A stretch of 64,000 nucleotides of DNA from Symbiodinium natans (GCA_905221605.1 CAJNDS010000391.1:186001-250000), one strand, 5' to 3'. Shown: positions 34,601 to 43,004, counted from the stretch's first letter. Made by a program: numbers and translations. The notes: generated by a model from the letters alone, not told the origin.

Positions 34601-35327
34601 AAACCAAAACCCTGAGCCCTAAACCCTAACCCCTCCCTACCCCCTCATTCCTGAAGCCTGAACCCGAAACCCGAAACCCGAAACCCTAGCCCTAAACCCT
34701 AAACCCCCAAACCCGAAGCCCTAAACCCCCAAAAAACAAATTCTTTCAAGACCAAGGATCGTGCGGCAATGCTCAAGACCCGAACCCAAAATCCCAAAAA
34801 CAGCCCGAAGCCGATTCGAACGCCATTCCCACTTCTTAGGGTTTAGGGTTAGGGTTTAGGGTTTAGGGTTTAGGGTTTAGGGTTTAAGGTTTAGGGTTTA
34901 GGGTTTAGGGTTTAGGGTTTCGGGTTTAGGGTTCAGGGTTTAGGGTTTAGGGTTTAGGGTTTAGGGTTTAGGGTTTAGGGTCCCTTAAAAGGGAACCCCT
35001 CATATACCCCTTATATACCCCATACAAATTCAGGGCCCATTCACACTGAGTCTTTTCTTCCCTACAGTGCAACTGCTACACCACAAGCTCCAAAACCCCG
35101 AAAAGCATCCCCCCAAAAAAACCCTAAACCCTAAACCCCAAACCCTAAACCCTAAACCCCAAACCCTGAACCCTAAACCCTAAACCCTAAGACTTCACAA
35201 ACCGCACTGCGCATCTACGGGAGCCCACCGCCGCGGCCGTGCCAGCCGGGTGCTCGCAGGGTCTGAACCGATCGAGATCGACGCTTCTTTCAGTCGGCTG
35301 CCGGCTGGGGTCGTTTCGGGGTGTCAT
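19629..35327 (-). CDS. MAP1D: gene model: methionine aminopeptidase type 1 (M24A), multi-exon
   Basis: The encoded enzyme would remove the initiator methionine from nascent proteins, using two metal ions. Exons 29642-29668, 28406-28432, 27763-27808, 26500-26551, 25571-25631, 24398-24435, 23805-23850, 23122-23154 and 21916-21990 form an unbroken family match, and 19629-19694 matches again. Hallmarks in order: TTDEID, GAYPSPLGYLGFPKSV, HGIPDD (substrate His), NVDVT (metal Asp), HGDTS (metal Asp), GADFREVGAAIED, and GHGVGSYFHGQP (metal His). GSYFHGxP recalls the organellar 1D subtype. Not found: the FTIEP and C-terminal Glu motifs that supply the last metal ligands, so the 3' end is missing, unrecognised or lost. 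The 5' end is uncertain: ATG at 35327, exon 30247-30280, or exons near 52 kb. Confidence 0.82.
20290..20440 (-). CDS. uncertain GC-rich island inside the MetAP gene
   Basis: One minus frame ends LAPGTFMAMDL, faintly like the GMxFTIEP block, but lies upstream of the GHGVG exon, the wrong order. Could be coincidence, an unrelated exon or a displaced segment. Confidence 0.25.
20451..20535. repeat. CCCTAAA array, about 12 units
   Basis: Perfect array in a MetAP intron. After about 30 bp of unique sequence (20536-20562) a TTTAGGG array begins, so two arrays converge on a short spacer. Confidence 0.95.
21007..21051 (-). CDS. MAP1D: MetAP exon: DEYGYYVSHC segment
   Basis: Acceptor GCATCTGAG, residues DEYGYYVSHC. 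In M24A enzymes a GYSVV/GFQVC-type strand precedes GHGIG, and this fits that place. The exact donor (GTACAA, GTCACG or GC) is unresolved. Confidence 0.62.
21388..21600. other. anomalous repeat-free island with a 68-codon plus-strand frame
   Basis: A plus frame reads MSGNTNYSNTTPLLSVTIAS and on to LVATNEPSSSPKWVKELG. No telomere-type unit occurs for over 200 bp, and base composition is more even than around it. No splice pair or homology recognised; possibly an inserted fragment. Confidence 0.35.
21916..21990 (-). CDS. MAP1D: MetAP exon: GADFREVGAAIED
   Basis: Acceptor GTTCAG, residues VCGPGADFREVGAAIEDVAA then WGPGK, donor AAG|GTCGAT. Matches the PGxxxxxIGxAIE helix start of M24A. Junction with 23122-23154 (AGIE|VCGPG) is exactly family length. 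Confidence 0.88.
23122..23154 (-). CDS. MAP1D: MetAP micro-exon AAQEAMQAGIE
   Basis: 33 nt, acceptor GCGGTCAG, GC donor ATCGAG|GCTGCC. Reading on past GAG would break family alignment, so homology itself supports the GC donor. Confidence 0.86.
23294..23354. mobile_element. ACCTCCAAGTA family, right half
   Basis: AACTGGGGTTACAAGTACCC followed by ATGAACCTCCAAGTTGG. Confidence 0.65.
23805..23850 (-). CDS. MAP1D: MetAP exon FVAGTADESGLQLCQ
   Basis: Acceptor CTCGCCCAG, enters phase 2; with the two bases from the upstream exon the first codon is ATG, giving HGDTSSM-FVAGTADE as in bacterial Map. GC donor TCAG|GCCCAG. Confidence 0.88.
23915..24045 (-). CDS. extra exon-like island in MetAP intron
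   Basis: Minus strand reads TFMFQATHPLDEPEPAPFEV with AG before and GTTTCT after. Including it would break the MetAP phase (AT|G junction), so it is a skipped exon, part of another transcript, or chance. Confidence 0.3.
24398..24435 (-). CDS. MAP1D: MetAP exon: VFADGHHGDTSS (metal-binding Asp)
   Basis: Acceptor with pyrimidine tract CTCTCGCGCAG, donor TCGAT|GTCGCG, phase 0 to 2. HGD carries the bridging metal Asp (Asp108 in E. coli Map). Confidence 0.9.
25040..25125. mobile_element. CATATACCCT family (copy 2)
   Basis: TATAGGGTATATGACACT and GTTTAGTCCCCAAGG are shared with 12610-12695. Confidence 0.55.
25364..25465. mobile_element. CATATACCCT family (copy 3, inverted)
   Basis: Inverted relative to 12610-12695, best conserved over CCTTGGGGACCAAACGAACC and AATAGGAATTGTAGTAGCAT. 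Confidence 0.65.
25571..25631 (-). CDS. MAP1D: MetAP exon: HGIPDDRPLEEGDILNVDVT
   Basis: Acceptor GAGCGAG, phase 2 to 0, donor ACG|GTGCGG. Contains the substrate-binding His (His79) and first metal Asp (Asp97). It gave the first firm identification of the gene and its strand. Confidence 0.92.
26040..26150 (-). CDS. exon-like island between MetAP exons
   Basis: Minus frame open for about 37 codons (RPSASHVAVSVMPSAGPVDG, then EAHAHRVIEEDAISSHGFM and stop). Not part of the family sequence; a skipped or alternative exon, or another transcript. Confidence 0.35.
26500..26551 (-). CDS. MAP1D: MetAP exon: YLGFPKSVSTSVNDVI
   Basis: The acceptor is CCCTAAACCCTAG: the AG is a variant telomere unit (CCCTAG) directly against the exon. 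GC donor ATTGC|GCGCAG; the next exon completes GCG-CAT, giving VIA-HGIPDD. Confidence 0.9.
27552..27645. mobile_element. GGAATAAGGGC family (copy 2)
   Basis: CCCTGTTTTGGCTTAAAGGG then AAGGAATAAGGGCCTACTCT and TCGTAGTAGCCCTAAACCC. Confidence 0.68.
27763..27808 (-). CDS. MAP1D: MetAP exon: VHDFIVSQGAYPSPL
   Basis: Acceptor CGGAAGAG, preceded almost directly by TTTAGGG units on the sense strand, so no pyrimidine tract. GC donor CTGG|GCGCTT; the join gives PSPL-GYLGFPKS, the family signature. Confidence 0.9.
28406..28432 (-). CDS. MAP1D: MetAP micro-exon ATTDEIDSK
   Basis: 27 nt; acceptor CTTTGCAGTGCAG, GC donor CAAG|GCCTTG. Matches the conserved TTxEID. Confidence 0.88.
29331..29410. mobile_element. 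dispersed element, ACTAGTTCATG family (copy 1)
   Basis: Shares ACTAGTTCATGGTTGGGATA, GTAATATGCTACC and CTATGACAAAG with 36749-36850, which has an internal insertion relative to it. Confidence 0.65.
29642..29668 (-). CDS. MAP1D: MetAP micro-exon VARDAVRPG
   Basis: 27 nt; acceptor AAGCGAG, donor GGC|GTGGGG. Corresponds to the end of the N-terminal helix and VKPG turn. Confidence 0.8.
30136..30430. repeat. large palindrome: CCCTAAA array, 50-bp core, TTTAGGG array
   Basis: Left arm: about 12 CCCTAAA units then CCCTGAACCCGAAGTCGCCC; right arm: its reverse complement followed by about 17 TTTAGGG units. The non-telomeric junction is mirrored exactly, so the arms arose as a unit or by copying. Confidence 0.9.
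30247..30280 (-). CDS. candidate exon at centre of palindrome
   Basis: Acceptor CCCGAACAG, residues MGVPELELSKQ, donor ACAG|GCTCCA, phase 2 to 0. Would join MetAP exon 29642 in frame as part of the N-terminal helix, though it fits the family less well than the 51-kb exons. Confidence 0.42.
30427..30530. mobile_element. GGAATAAGGGC family (copy 3)
   Basis: GGCCCTTTTTTGCTTCAAGG followed by AAAAAGGGAATAAGGGCAC. Confidence 0.62.
30555..30660 (-). CDS. candidate exon, basic and aromatic segment
   Basis: Minus reading RAYVAFRRWLRKADAYACYY is open across the island; another minus frame is also open (RLLLRRLQENKEDALG). Borders unresolved. Confidence 0.35.
33230..33440. other. repeat-free island, coding strand unclear
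   Basis: About 200 bp without telomere units; a 61-codon frame on plus and 68-codon frame on minus (RGFLVAKGLFLQEVFNMPLG). No convincing splice pair. Confidence 0.35.
33767..33794 (-). CDS. candidate micro-exon LWERNTQQK
   Basis: Acceptor GCTTTCTAG, donor AAAAG|GCCTGC; phase 2 to 0. Confidence 0.4.
34067..34212. mobile_element. inverted-repeat element, GGAGGGACCC family (copy 1)
   Basis: Inverted ends AAAGGAGGGACCCTTACAAG and its near complement, GGGGTCCCTCCTT. A 91-bp copy is at 59209-59299. No coding capacity. Confidence 0.72.
34212..34344 (-). CDS. candidate exon, acidic C-terminal-like segment
   Basis: Acceptor GATTGCACAG; minus residues EPIPKESCVFASINREVLEA then LPVFDDSPTSEVTASSAKET and a TAG that lies in the neighbouring element. 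An internal CTTGAG|GCCCTC could be a donor. The plus strand is also open for about 45 codons. Confidence 0.42.
35229..35327 (-). CDS. candidate first exon with start codon
   Basis: CCCTTTGTTATTCCGAG directly precedes ATG on the minus strand, the pattern seen for exon 18559-18616. 33 codons: MTPRNDPSRQPTERSVDLDR and on to HPAGTAAA, donor GCG|GTGGGC. It could be the MetAP 5' end (a basic leader suits an organelle-targeted form) or a separate gene. Confidence 0.45.
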
Positions 35328-35599
35328 CTCGGAATAACAAAGGGTAACCCTAAACCCTAAACCCTAAACCCCTAAACCCCTAAACCCTAAACCCTAAACC
35401 CTAAACCCTAAACCCTAAACCCTAAACCCTGCAACAATGGCATTCAGGTCTTCTGTGTGTCCATAGTTAGTTCGTTTTAGGGTTTATAGGGTTCAAGGGT
35501 GTAAGGATTTCAGAGTTAAAGGTTTGGGGCTTCAGGGTTAAGACTTTGGGCCTTAGGGTTTAGGGGATTCCGGGGCAACATCGAGGAATCAAGGTCTGG

Positions 35600-35740
35600 G
35601 TTTAGGGTTTAGGGTCTCTTGTGGGGAGTAATGGGAAGCCTGTTCCCAACTCCGATAGACCACCAGCAACGCTCCAACCTCGTCATGTCGCACAGCAAAG
35701 ATGGGGCGGGGACCGTGCGCGCAGGGTCGTGAAGAGCTTG
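35600..35740 (-). CDS. candidate terminal exon upstream of the 35.3-kb start
   Basis: Minus residues QALHDPARTVPAPSLLCDMT, later GVGNRLPITPHKRP; the stop TAA is read in the adjoining CCCTAAA unit. Confidence 0.4.
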
Positions 35741-36180
35741 CTCAATGTGTCAGGATGGTGATTGCTGATTGGCCCGGGAAATGAGCGCCCGACAATGGCT
35801 ATGCAAAATCTAGGGGGCCCAAGGTACCTAAATCCCAAAATATCCTTTAGGAAAGAACCTATAGTTCAATTCGCACTGTTATCACGAGTATTCCCCTAGT
35901 CTTGCCTTTGGAAATGTTGTTAGACTCTACACCCGAAATACTACACCCTAAACCCTAAACCCCAAACCCCCAGCCCTAGACCCTAAACATATGTAAACAA
36001 AAACCTTTTCCGGGCTCGCAGCTGTTTTGAGGGATTCGGGTTTAGGGTTTAGGGTTTAGGGTTTAGGGTTTAGGGTTTAGGGTTTAGGGTTTAGGGTTTA
36101 GGGTGAGGGCTCCACAACATACGAAACCGGGCCCCGAACTTCCAAACGGTTCGTGCAGATTGTCAAGACCATGTTAGGGT

Positions 36181-36297
36181 TCAGGGTTTAGGGTTTAGGG
36201 TTTAGAGTTTAGGGTTTAGGGTTTAGGGTTTAGGGTTTAGGGTTTAGGGTTTAGGGTTTAGGGTTTAGGGTTTAGGGTTTAGGGTTTAGGGTTTAGG
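36181..36297. repeat. TTTAGGG array, about 16 units
   Basis: Near-perfect; a second array at 36040-36103 lies just to the left, separated by a 75-bp island that reads MVLTICTNRLEVRGPVSYVV on minus. Confidence 0.94.
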
Positions 36298-36516
36298 AAA
36301 CCCATAAGCTTCAAGCGTATCGCGCCATGAATGCGATGAACTGCTGCTATTTACGATTCTCACGATCTACTGTGGCTACAATATACTCCCTAAACCCTAA
36401 ACCCTAAACCCTAGACCCTAAACCCTAAACCCCGAACCCTAAACCCTAAACCCCAAAGCAAGCTTGTTCAATTGCGAGCCCAGCGCTCATGAGTCCTTTC
36501 TCTGGATGTCCGGCGC

Positions 36517-36556
36517 CCTTGACTTTAACCGGAGCTTGAAAATCCCAGCGAGGATC
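36517..36556 (-). CDS. candidate exon ILAGIFKLRLKSR
   Basis: Acceptor GATATAGATTTCAG, GC donor CAAGG|GCGCCG. The plus strand is open with a longer frame (SFLWMSGALDFNRSLKIPAR), so strand is uncertain. Confidence 0.38.
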
Positions 36557-36748
36557 CTGAAATCTATATCCACAATGGGTTTAGGGTTTAGGGTTTGGGG
36601 TCTATATAGGTTGTCATGGACTTCGGGCTTAGAGCAAGTGGCTTGGGGTAGACGAAGAGGACATGGTCATAGGAGGGGGGAATATGTTGATGGGGAAGGG
36701 GCGTGGGGGCGTGGACCATAGGGGAAGCGCGATGTGTGGTTGACGGAA

Positions 36749-36850
36749 CTAGTTCATGTTTGGGATAGTATTAAAATTTTGAAACTATATTCCTTATTGG
36801 GTTTAAGTACCCTTAAAAATGTAAAATGTTACCCAACTACGACAAAGGGA
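36749..36850. mobile_element. ACTAGTTCATG family (copy 2)
   Basis: ACTAGTTCATGTTTGGGATA, GTAAAATGTTACCC and CTACGACAAAGG match 29331-29410. Confidence 0.65.
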
Positions 36851-37063
36851 AGGGTTCAAGGGGGCGAGGACAAGGAGGGGCGAGCGTGGACCGGGAGCGT
36901 GACATTCGTGCACCCTGTTTAGTGCGTGGACCCCCCCCCCCCCCTTCCCCTAGGAGAGTCGAAGCTGGGTTCTCGCCCTGTTTATACGGTCCACGGGTTT
37001 AGGGTTTAGGGTTTAGGGTTTAGGGTTTAGGGTTATTGGGGAGGAGTTTAATAAGTTTCAGAT

Positions 37064-37141
37064 TCAAAGGGACAGCGATGCCCGGCAATCGATTTTGAAG
37101 GCACGTCGCACAGAATATTTCACGACACCCAGACGATTTGC
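37064..37141 (-). CDS. candidate exon or C-terminus
   Basis: Minus residues ANRLGVVKYSVRRAFKIDCR then ASLSL and TGA. Plus strand equally open (EEFNKFQIQRDSDARQSILK). Coding on one strand is likely; which is not settled. Confidence 0.38.
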   Translation of the reverse strand, partial: ANRLGVVKYSVRRAFKIDCRASLSL

Positions 37142-37613
37142 CTCAATATGCGACCCCACCGTATAGACCCCCAAACAATCAAAAATCCTGACATGCCTGG
37201 TAAACCTGACTTGATTCAGGCGGCCCCTACCAAACAGGGTGCAACACTACATGTGGACGAGGGGTTCAGTGCGCGTGCAGCATAGCCCCGAAGTGTCCAT
37301 GTTTCCCCTTACCCCCCCCCCCCAACCCCCTTCCCGAGTAAGGGGGTGAGGGGAGTGGGTCCCCCCCCAAAAAAAAAAACAGACCTGAGGGCATGAGACG
37401 TTTAGGGCTTAGGGTTTAGGGTTTAGGGTTTGGGTTAATTTGCCTAAAAGGCCACAATGACGAGCCTCCACATGTGGCCTGGCTATGGGTGAAAGTTGTG
37501 GTATCCGTGTGAGGTTTAGGCTTCTTGGGTTTGAACCCTAAACCCTAAGCCCTAAGCCCTCAGCCCTAAGAAAGCCCCAAGCCCTAGCAAACCCTACACC
37601 CTAAACCCTGCAC

Positions 37614-37724
37614 TCAAGACCCAGGTTCTGGGTCTTGGTATTCTCTGGGATCTTCCGTGTGGCTGGAACACTGCGCAAAATTGAGCTGCTCCCCGCAGCG
37701 TGACAGGAAGCCTGCACGGGCCAC
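37614..37724 (-). CDS. candidate exon, possibly C-terminal
   Basis: Acceptor TTCACACAG. Frame 1 reads VARAGFLSRCGEQLNFAQCS to a TGA; frame 3, in phase with 37971-38032, reads WPVQASCHAAGSSSILRSVP and on. Both minus. Confidence 0.45.
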   Translation of the reverse strand: MARAGFLSRCGEQLNFAQCSSHTEDPREYQDPEPGS

Positions 37725-37840
37725 CTGTGTGAAGGTCTAGGTCTAAAGGGGTTCCTCAACCCTAAAGCCTAAACCCTAAACCCTAAATTCTAAACCTTCA
37801 GTGACACCAAACCTTAAAAACTCTGAATCACCCGAGACCT

Positions 37841-37949
37841 TACTTGGAGGTCCAGGGTACTTAGTAACCCATGAAAAGTGTATTAGGGTGATAATTGGGT
37901 TTTAAGTACAGATATAATTGGGTTACTAAGTACCATGAACCTCCAAGTA
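37841..37949. mobile_element. complete foldback MITE-like element, ACCTCCAAGTA family
   Basis: 109 bp; left TACTTGGAGGTCCAGGGTAC, right its near-perfect complement ending GAACCTCCAAGTA (about 22 of 24 paired). Best-preserved copy. It sits 22 bp from an exon donor. Confidence 0.82.
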
Positions 37950-37970
37950 CTTTCATCAAACCACAAGTAC

Positions 37971-38032
37971 CTGGTGAATGCGTAGGTCCTGGGGGCTTGC
38001 CTGACTCCCGATTGTTGTTCTTCTTTGCGTAC
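37971..38032 (-). CDS. exon, unrecognised protein
   Basis: Acceptor ATCTAAAG, residues VRKEEQQSGVRQAPRTYAFT, donor ACCAG|GTACTT. Phase 0 to 2; upstream exon 38263-38301 agrees. Confidence 0.58.
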
Positions 38033-38262
38033 CTTTAGATGGTTCAGGGTTTAGGGTTTAGGGTTGTGGGCCAAACCCTTTTCAAAAAGCAGAACCTGAA
38101 ACCGAAACCCTTACTAAGTGTTCAGGCAAGGTGGCTTAGGGACTGTGGGAGGTTCTTAACCCAAAGCCCCTAAACCCTAAACCCTAAACCCTAAACCCTA
38201 AACCCTAAACCCTAAACCTAAACCTAAGCCCTAAACCCTACCCCCTAAACCGCAGCTTAGGC

Positions 38263-38301
38263 AATGCAGGAGGTCGCATCTGCACTGGTGGGGCTTGCCT
38301 C
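38263..38301 (-). CDS. exon EASPTSADATSCI
   Basis: Acceptor with pyrimidine tract TTTTACCCAG, GC donor ATT|GCCTAA; phase 0-0. Confidence 0.52.
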
Positions 38302-38498
38302 CTGGGTAAAACTAGAGGGGGTTCGGGTTCAGGGGTTCGAGTATATATAGGGTTTCGGGTTTAGGGTTTAGAGGATTAGGGTTTAGGGTTTAGACTGCAG
38401 GGTCCAGAGTTTAGGGTTCAGAGTTTTGGTTAGGGTTTAGGGCTTTACGGAGTCTAGGGTTGAGACTTGTCGTGCGATTGCTTGTAGAGTTTAGGGCT

Positions 38499-38672
38499 TA
38501 CTTGGAGGTTCATGGTACTTGTTAACCAGGTAGAACTGTACTTATAACCCACTTATACGCCCGCTCAATGCCCTAAAATGGCAATAAGTACAGTCACAAG
38601 TACCCTAAACCCTGAACCCTAAACCCTAAACGCGAAAAACCTTGTTACAACTGGCTAATAAGTACCATGAGG
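38499..38672. mobile_element. ACCTCCAAGTA element with telomere repeats inside
   Basis: Left end TACTTGGAGGTTCATGGTAC, right part AATAAGTACCATGA. About four CCCTAAA-type units (38603-38632) interrupt the inner part. Confidence 0.72.
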
Positions 38673-38768
38673 GTAGTTTCCTAAATTAGTGTCCCTTTTT
38701 GGGTACCCATTATAAGGCGGCACCCTTTAAAAGGGATCTCAAAAAGGGACCCTAATTTAGAGAACTAC
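38673..38768. mobile_element. second inverted-repeat element
   Basis: 29-bp ends GTAGTTTCCTAAATTAGTGT... and matching complement, 96 bp in all, followed by an ACCCCCAAGTAG end of the other family at 38766-38786: nested or adjacent elements. Confidence 0.72.
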
Positions 38769-39665
38769 CCATGAACCCCCAAGTAGGACTTAGAACCGCC
38801 AGCTTGCACAAAACTCTGCACGCAAGCAAAGCTGTCTTGGCGCCTCCACAAGGCAGGGCGTTTCCAAAAACCTATAACCCTAAACCCTAAACCCTAAACC
38901 CCAAATCCTAAACCCTATACCCCAAAACCCTAAATCCATAAACCCTAAAGGGTGTTAGGACTTTGGGTTCAGGGTTAAGGTTCGCGTCAATCTAAGATGC
39001 CCCGCCGGAGATGAGTTCGGCTGACATGTGTCCGGGACACAGCGAATCTAAGTCGGCGCGCAGTGTGCACGCATGCCGCCCGAGAGCTGGAGATTCATGC
39101 CGGTCTTGGGTTTAGGGTTTAGGGTTTAAGGTTTTTTATTGTTTAGGGTTTAGGGTTCAGGGTTTAGGGTGTAAGGAGCCCTAAAACCTGAACTTAATAT
39201 TTGAGATCAAGTTTCCAGGAGCAACTGCGGAATTGACGGGTTAAAGGTCGAGAGTTCAAGGCTTCGGGCTTTGGGCTTTGGGTTTAGGGTTTGGGGGGGG
39301 GGGGGATTCAGAGGGGTGAAGTCCCCATGAGGGTTTAGGGTTTACGGTTTAGGGGCCTGTGCGCTAACTCTACCGAGTAAGCCCTTGCCCCTGAACACGA
39401 ATCCCCTTGCCATGGGCGCTGGACGCCAAGGAAACCCTGAAGCTTGGAGTGCGGAGTTTCGGGTCTGGTGTTAGTGGTCAAAAATTAAGGCTCTGAGGTT
39501 TTGGGATCCAGGGTGTAGGGTTTAGGGTTTAGGGTTTAGGGTTTAGGGTTTAGGGTTTAGGGTTTAGGGCTCAGCGAACCTAACTCCTAAACGCCAAATC
39601 CCTAAACGTCCCAATTACCTCGAGCTCTCTTCAGTCTGGCAAGTCTGATGCCGTCGCACACTCAC

Positions 39666-39689
39666 CTGCCACCTGTTTTCTTCTGCATC
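39666..39689 (-). CDS. 24-nt micro-exon
   Basis: Acceptor CTAGCGCAG and consensus donor GGCAG|GTGAGT. In phase 2 it reads MQKKTGG after the Arg shared with 40265-40308. Confidence 0.55.
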
Positions 39690-40264
39690 CTGCGCTAGCG
39701 GGGCGCTTGGGATTTCGGGTAGAAACTTGCAAACCTAAACCCTGAACTAGGCCCTAAACCCTAAACCCTAAACCGTAAACCCTAAACCCTAAACCCTGAA
39801 CCCTGAACCCTGAACCCTGAACCCTAAACCCTGAAACCCAACCCTGAACCCTAACCATACTAATGGCTTGCGCCCTGAACCATATGAAGTAGGGTATATA
39901 TTTCTTGTACCCCCAAAAGGACACCAGGTATATACACTCACCACTATTAAAAAGGAACCTTATATACACTCACCAAGAACAGCAATATATACCCTGCTTC
40001 ATATGGGGGTTCAGGGTTGCCGCTTGTACTTGGCTTTCCTTTCTTATCCCCTGAGATCCCCCAAGGTTTCTCAGAAAAGTAAGGGTCTAGGGCTGGTGCG
40101 GCCGAAATAGGTTTAGAGCTTAGCCTGACTTTAAGCATCACCCAAACCTTTCTTGGGTAGAGGTGAGTTAAAAAACTGAGCCTTACACCCTAAACCCTAG
40201 ACCCTAAACCCAAAACAATCAATCCTAAACCCTAAACCCGAAACCCTAAAGTGCAGAGTCGGGC

Positions 40265-40308
40265 CTGGCCAGCTCCTCTTGCAAAACTTTCTTCACTCTC
40301 TCCAAGGT
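40265..40308 (-). CDS. exon TLERVKKVLQEELA
   Basis: Acceptor ATTCCTGCAG, GC donor CCAG|GCCCGA (same donor as 10417). Helical, charged. Phase 0 to 2. Confidence 0.62.
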
Positions 40309-40829
40309 CTGCAGGAATCGGGCGGTGGGGGGGGGGGGGAAGGGCGCTTAGGTTGGTTTAGGGTTCAGGGTTTAGGGTTTCGGGTGGAGGGCTTAAGATT
40401 TAGGGTTTAGGGCTTAGGGTTGAGGGTTTAGGGTGTAGGATTTAGGGTTGAGGGTTTAGGGTGATGAAGGGAGTAAAGGAGGGGACGTTTGTTCAGTGCG
40501 CTGAAAGGGGGTATGTGGGACTCATTTGCGCTACTTGTCTTAAGTGTGTGCACTGGGTCTTTGAGTTGTTGGGGCAAGCGCAGGCTCGAGGAGGGCGTAA
40601 GACCTGAAGGCCCGCAGCGCAGACCCTAGGGTTTAGGGTTCAGGGTTTAGGGTTTAGGGCGTGCCAAACGGAAGCGCGCTTTGGGAGCGCGCAGTAGTCT
40701 GCAGAGCTCCCCACCCCAAGACCGCCCACTTACAACTCTCAAGGAGTTAAGACCTTTTAGTTTTTTTACGAAGCATCACATGAGTCAGCACTCACGCCCT
40801 TTTGGGGACCTCCACAAGGTGCGTGGACC

Positions 40830-41540
40830 AGGGCATTTGCGATGCGCAGACGGAAAGGCGAGGCAGGGTCAGCGAAAACAGCTTGGGTTGGGGCGAAGGG
40901 GCTAAGGCCAGGGATGGCCGGGCCAGGAACAGACACAGGCAGCGAGGCTTGGTTGGCGCGAATGGGCTAAAGCCAGGGAGGCAGGGTCAGGGGCTTGGGT
41001 TGGCGCGAAGCGAGTGGACAGCGTGGGTTGTGGACCAGGCCAATTCAAAAGTAGGCCAAAACTGGTGTGCGGAGGGGGCAGATCATCCAGGCGCCAAAGC
41101 CAGCTAGGCCAGGGTCAGGCTCAGGGGTAATAATATTCTGACTCGGCCTGTGCGTGCCTGGAGGGTAAGCCAGCCTGGAGGCAGCGAAGGGGCAAGGCCA
41201 GCAAAGCCAGCGCCAGGGTCAGCCAGCCAGGGTCAGGGCCAGGGAGGGCCAGGGCCACAGCCAGGGCAAGGCCAGGGCCAGGGCCAGACCGCTGCCTGAG
41301 CATTTTCCTGCCTGCCCCAACAAAACGGCCCCCTGGTCCTCACAGCCCAGCCGACGGGGGTGAGGGACCCGTTTCGAGGGGCCAATGCAGGACCCAACAA
41401 TGTGCGCGGACAGTGTGGGGTTTAGATATAGTACAGTGACAACTGCTGACTCGGCCTGTGCCTGCCTCGGGCCCGCCTGGGGCTCCCTCGCAGGGTCTCA
41501 CTGAGCGCTCGACCAGCGCCCGCCTACCCCAAAGACAAGA
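40830..41540. repeat. CCAGGG/GGCCAGG-rich minisatellite region
   Basis: Irregular repeats of CCAGGGTCAGG, GGCAAGGCCAG and TTGGTTGGCGCGAA, with a CTGACTCGGCCTGTGC block present twice (41138 and 41449). It lacks telomere units for about 700 bp. Frames of 60-101 codons here are low complexity. Confidence 0.7.
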
Positions 41541-41849
41541 GAGTGGGGTGGCGGGCGGGTTTAGGATTTAGGGTTTAGGGTTGAGGGTTTAGGGCTAGGG
41601 TTTAGGGGTTAGGGCTTAAGAGCTTCAGGGTTTCGGGGCTTAGGCAGGACCCTATTTGACCTTTGCCGCACGCCCAGATATTTCCTGTGATCCCTGAACC
41701 CCTAAAACCCCTAAAGCTCTCAAACCCTAACACCCATAAAGCCCCTAAAGCCCCTAAAGCCCCTGAAGCACCAAAAGCTCAAAAGCCTAACCCTAAACCC
41801 TAAACCCTAAACCCTAAACCCTACGTTCAGGGGTGCAAAGAGCGCGAGC

Positions 41850-41877
41850 CTTCGGCTCCCCTCCAGAGATGTTTTTG
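41850..41877 (-). CDS. micro-exon KNISGGEPK
   Basis: Acceptor GGATCCCAG, GC donor CGAAG|GCTCGC, phase 2 to 0, joining 40265-40308 in frame. Confidence 0.5.
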
Positions 41878-41907
41878 CTGGGATCCTCGGAAGGGTTAGG
41901 GTTTAAG

Positions 41908-42016
41908 GTTTAGGGTTTAGGGTTTAGGGTTTAGGGTTTAGGGTTTAGGGTTTAGGGTTTAGGGTTTAGGGTTTAGGGTTTAGGGTTTAGGGTTTAGGGT
42001 TTAGGGTTTAGGGTTT
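41908..42016. repeat. TTTAGGG array passing into TTTGGGG
   Basis: About 15 TTTAGGG units, then five TTTGGGG units to 42050, then TTTAGGG again: abrupt change of unit type. Confidence 0.94.
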
Positions 42017-42439
42017 GGGGTTTGGGGTTTGGGGTTTGGGGTTTGGGGTTTAGTTTAGGGTTTAGGGTTTAGGGTCTAGGGTCTAGAGGAGAGTTGCGGC
42101 CCTCGCGGTTCAGGGATTCGAGTCGCGGGTTTAGGTTTGGCTTTCAGGGTTGGGGCTCAGAGATTCCAGCTTTGGAGTTTGGGGGGGGGGGGGGGGGGCC
42201 TGGCTCGAAACGAAGCAGAGTGAAGGGCTTAGGGTCTACGGACAAGGAGTCAACCCCCCGCCAAGGATCCGAGTGCCTTCGCGTTTTTTGCGGTTTGGGG
42301 TTTAGGGTTTAAGGTTTAGGGGGTTGGGGGGGGGGGGGGGGGGGGGGGTTGGGGGGGGGGGGTTATTTGGGAGGGGATGGTTGAGCCCGTAAACCCCTAA
42401 GACCCTACACTAAAACCCTAAAAATGTGCAGCCAAAAAA

Positions 42440-42600
42440 ACCCGGTGGCCAACGCCAGTACCCGAGGCAAACCTTATCGGTAAATTTTATTCCTATATCG
42501 TTTTACAAGGTAAACGACACATCCAGGATAGCAAACCTATGACACCACCCAGTAGTACATCTTTAGTACTGGTCGTGTCTCCGCAGTTCTGGACTCGGCG
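42440..42600 (-). CDS. candidate exon with hydrophobic segment
   Basis: Acceptor GAGTCCAG, residues NCGDTTSTKDVLLGGVIGLL then SWMCRLP. AT-richer than neighbours; donor not fixed. Confidence 0.35.
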
Positions 42601-42889
42601 GGCTGGTTTAGGGTTGAGGGTTTTCGATGCTTGATTTCATTGCCGTGCAGTACAAGCTTCGTCTTGGGGTCGATGCTTTAGGGCCATTCTTGGGGCCCTC
42701 ATAAAGCCCTCAACCCTGAAACCCCCCAAAGCCCTAAAGCGGTAACTCTGAATCCTGAACCGGGGGACGTCTGTGGACCCACAGCAGCGTGTAGTTCTCT
42801 AGCCCCTTTTGAGGCTTTAGGGTTTAGGGTCTAGGGTGCAGGGGGTTGATGGACATTCTTTCGAGTCCTCCATTCCGAAAGCTCCTCAC

Positions 42890-42923
42890 CCGAAATTATG
42901 AACCCCGGGTTCGAAGCCCTCAG
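42890..42923 (-). CDS. exon LRASNPGFIIS
   Basis: Acceptor GGTTTCCAG, donor TCGG|GTGAGG. Phase 0 to 1. Confidence 0.5.
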
Positions 42924-43004
42924 CTGGAAACCGCACGCCCTACAGCCTGAACCCTACGCCCTCATTCCTCGACCCAAATCCCTAAACCCTAAACCCCAAC
43001 CCCT

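Noticed and set aside
39360-39420. tRNA D-arm-like CTCGGTAGAGTTAGCGC on minus
   Set aside because: The T-arm-like part is on the wrong side and no cloverleaf can be drawn.
40830-41303. Proteins of 60-101 codons
   Set aside because: Low-complexity readings of the CCAGGG minisatellite, with no splice sites.
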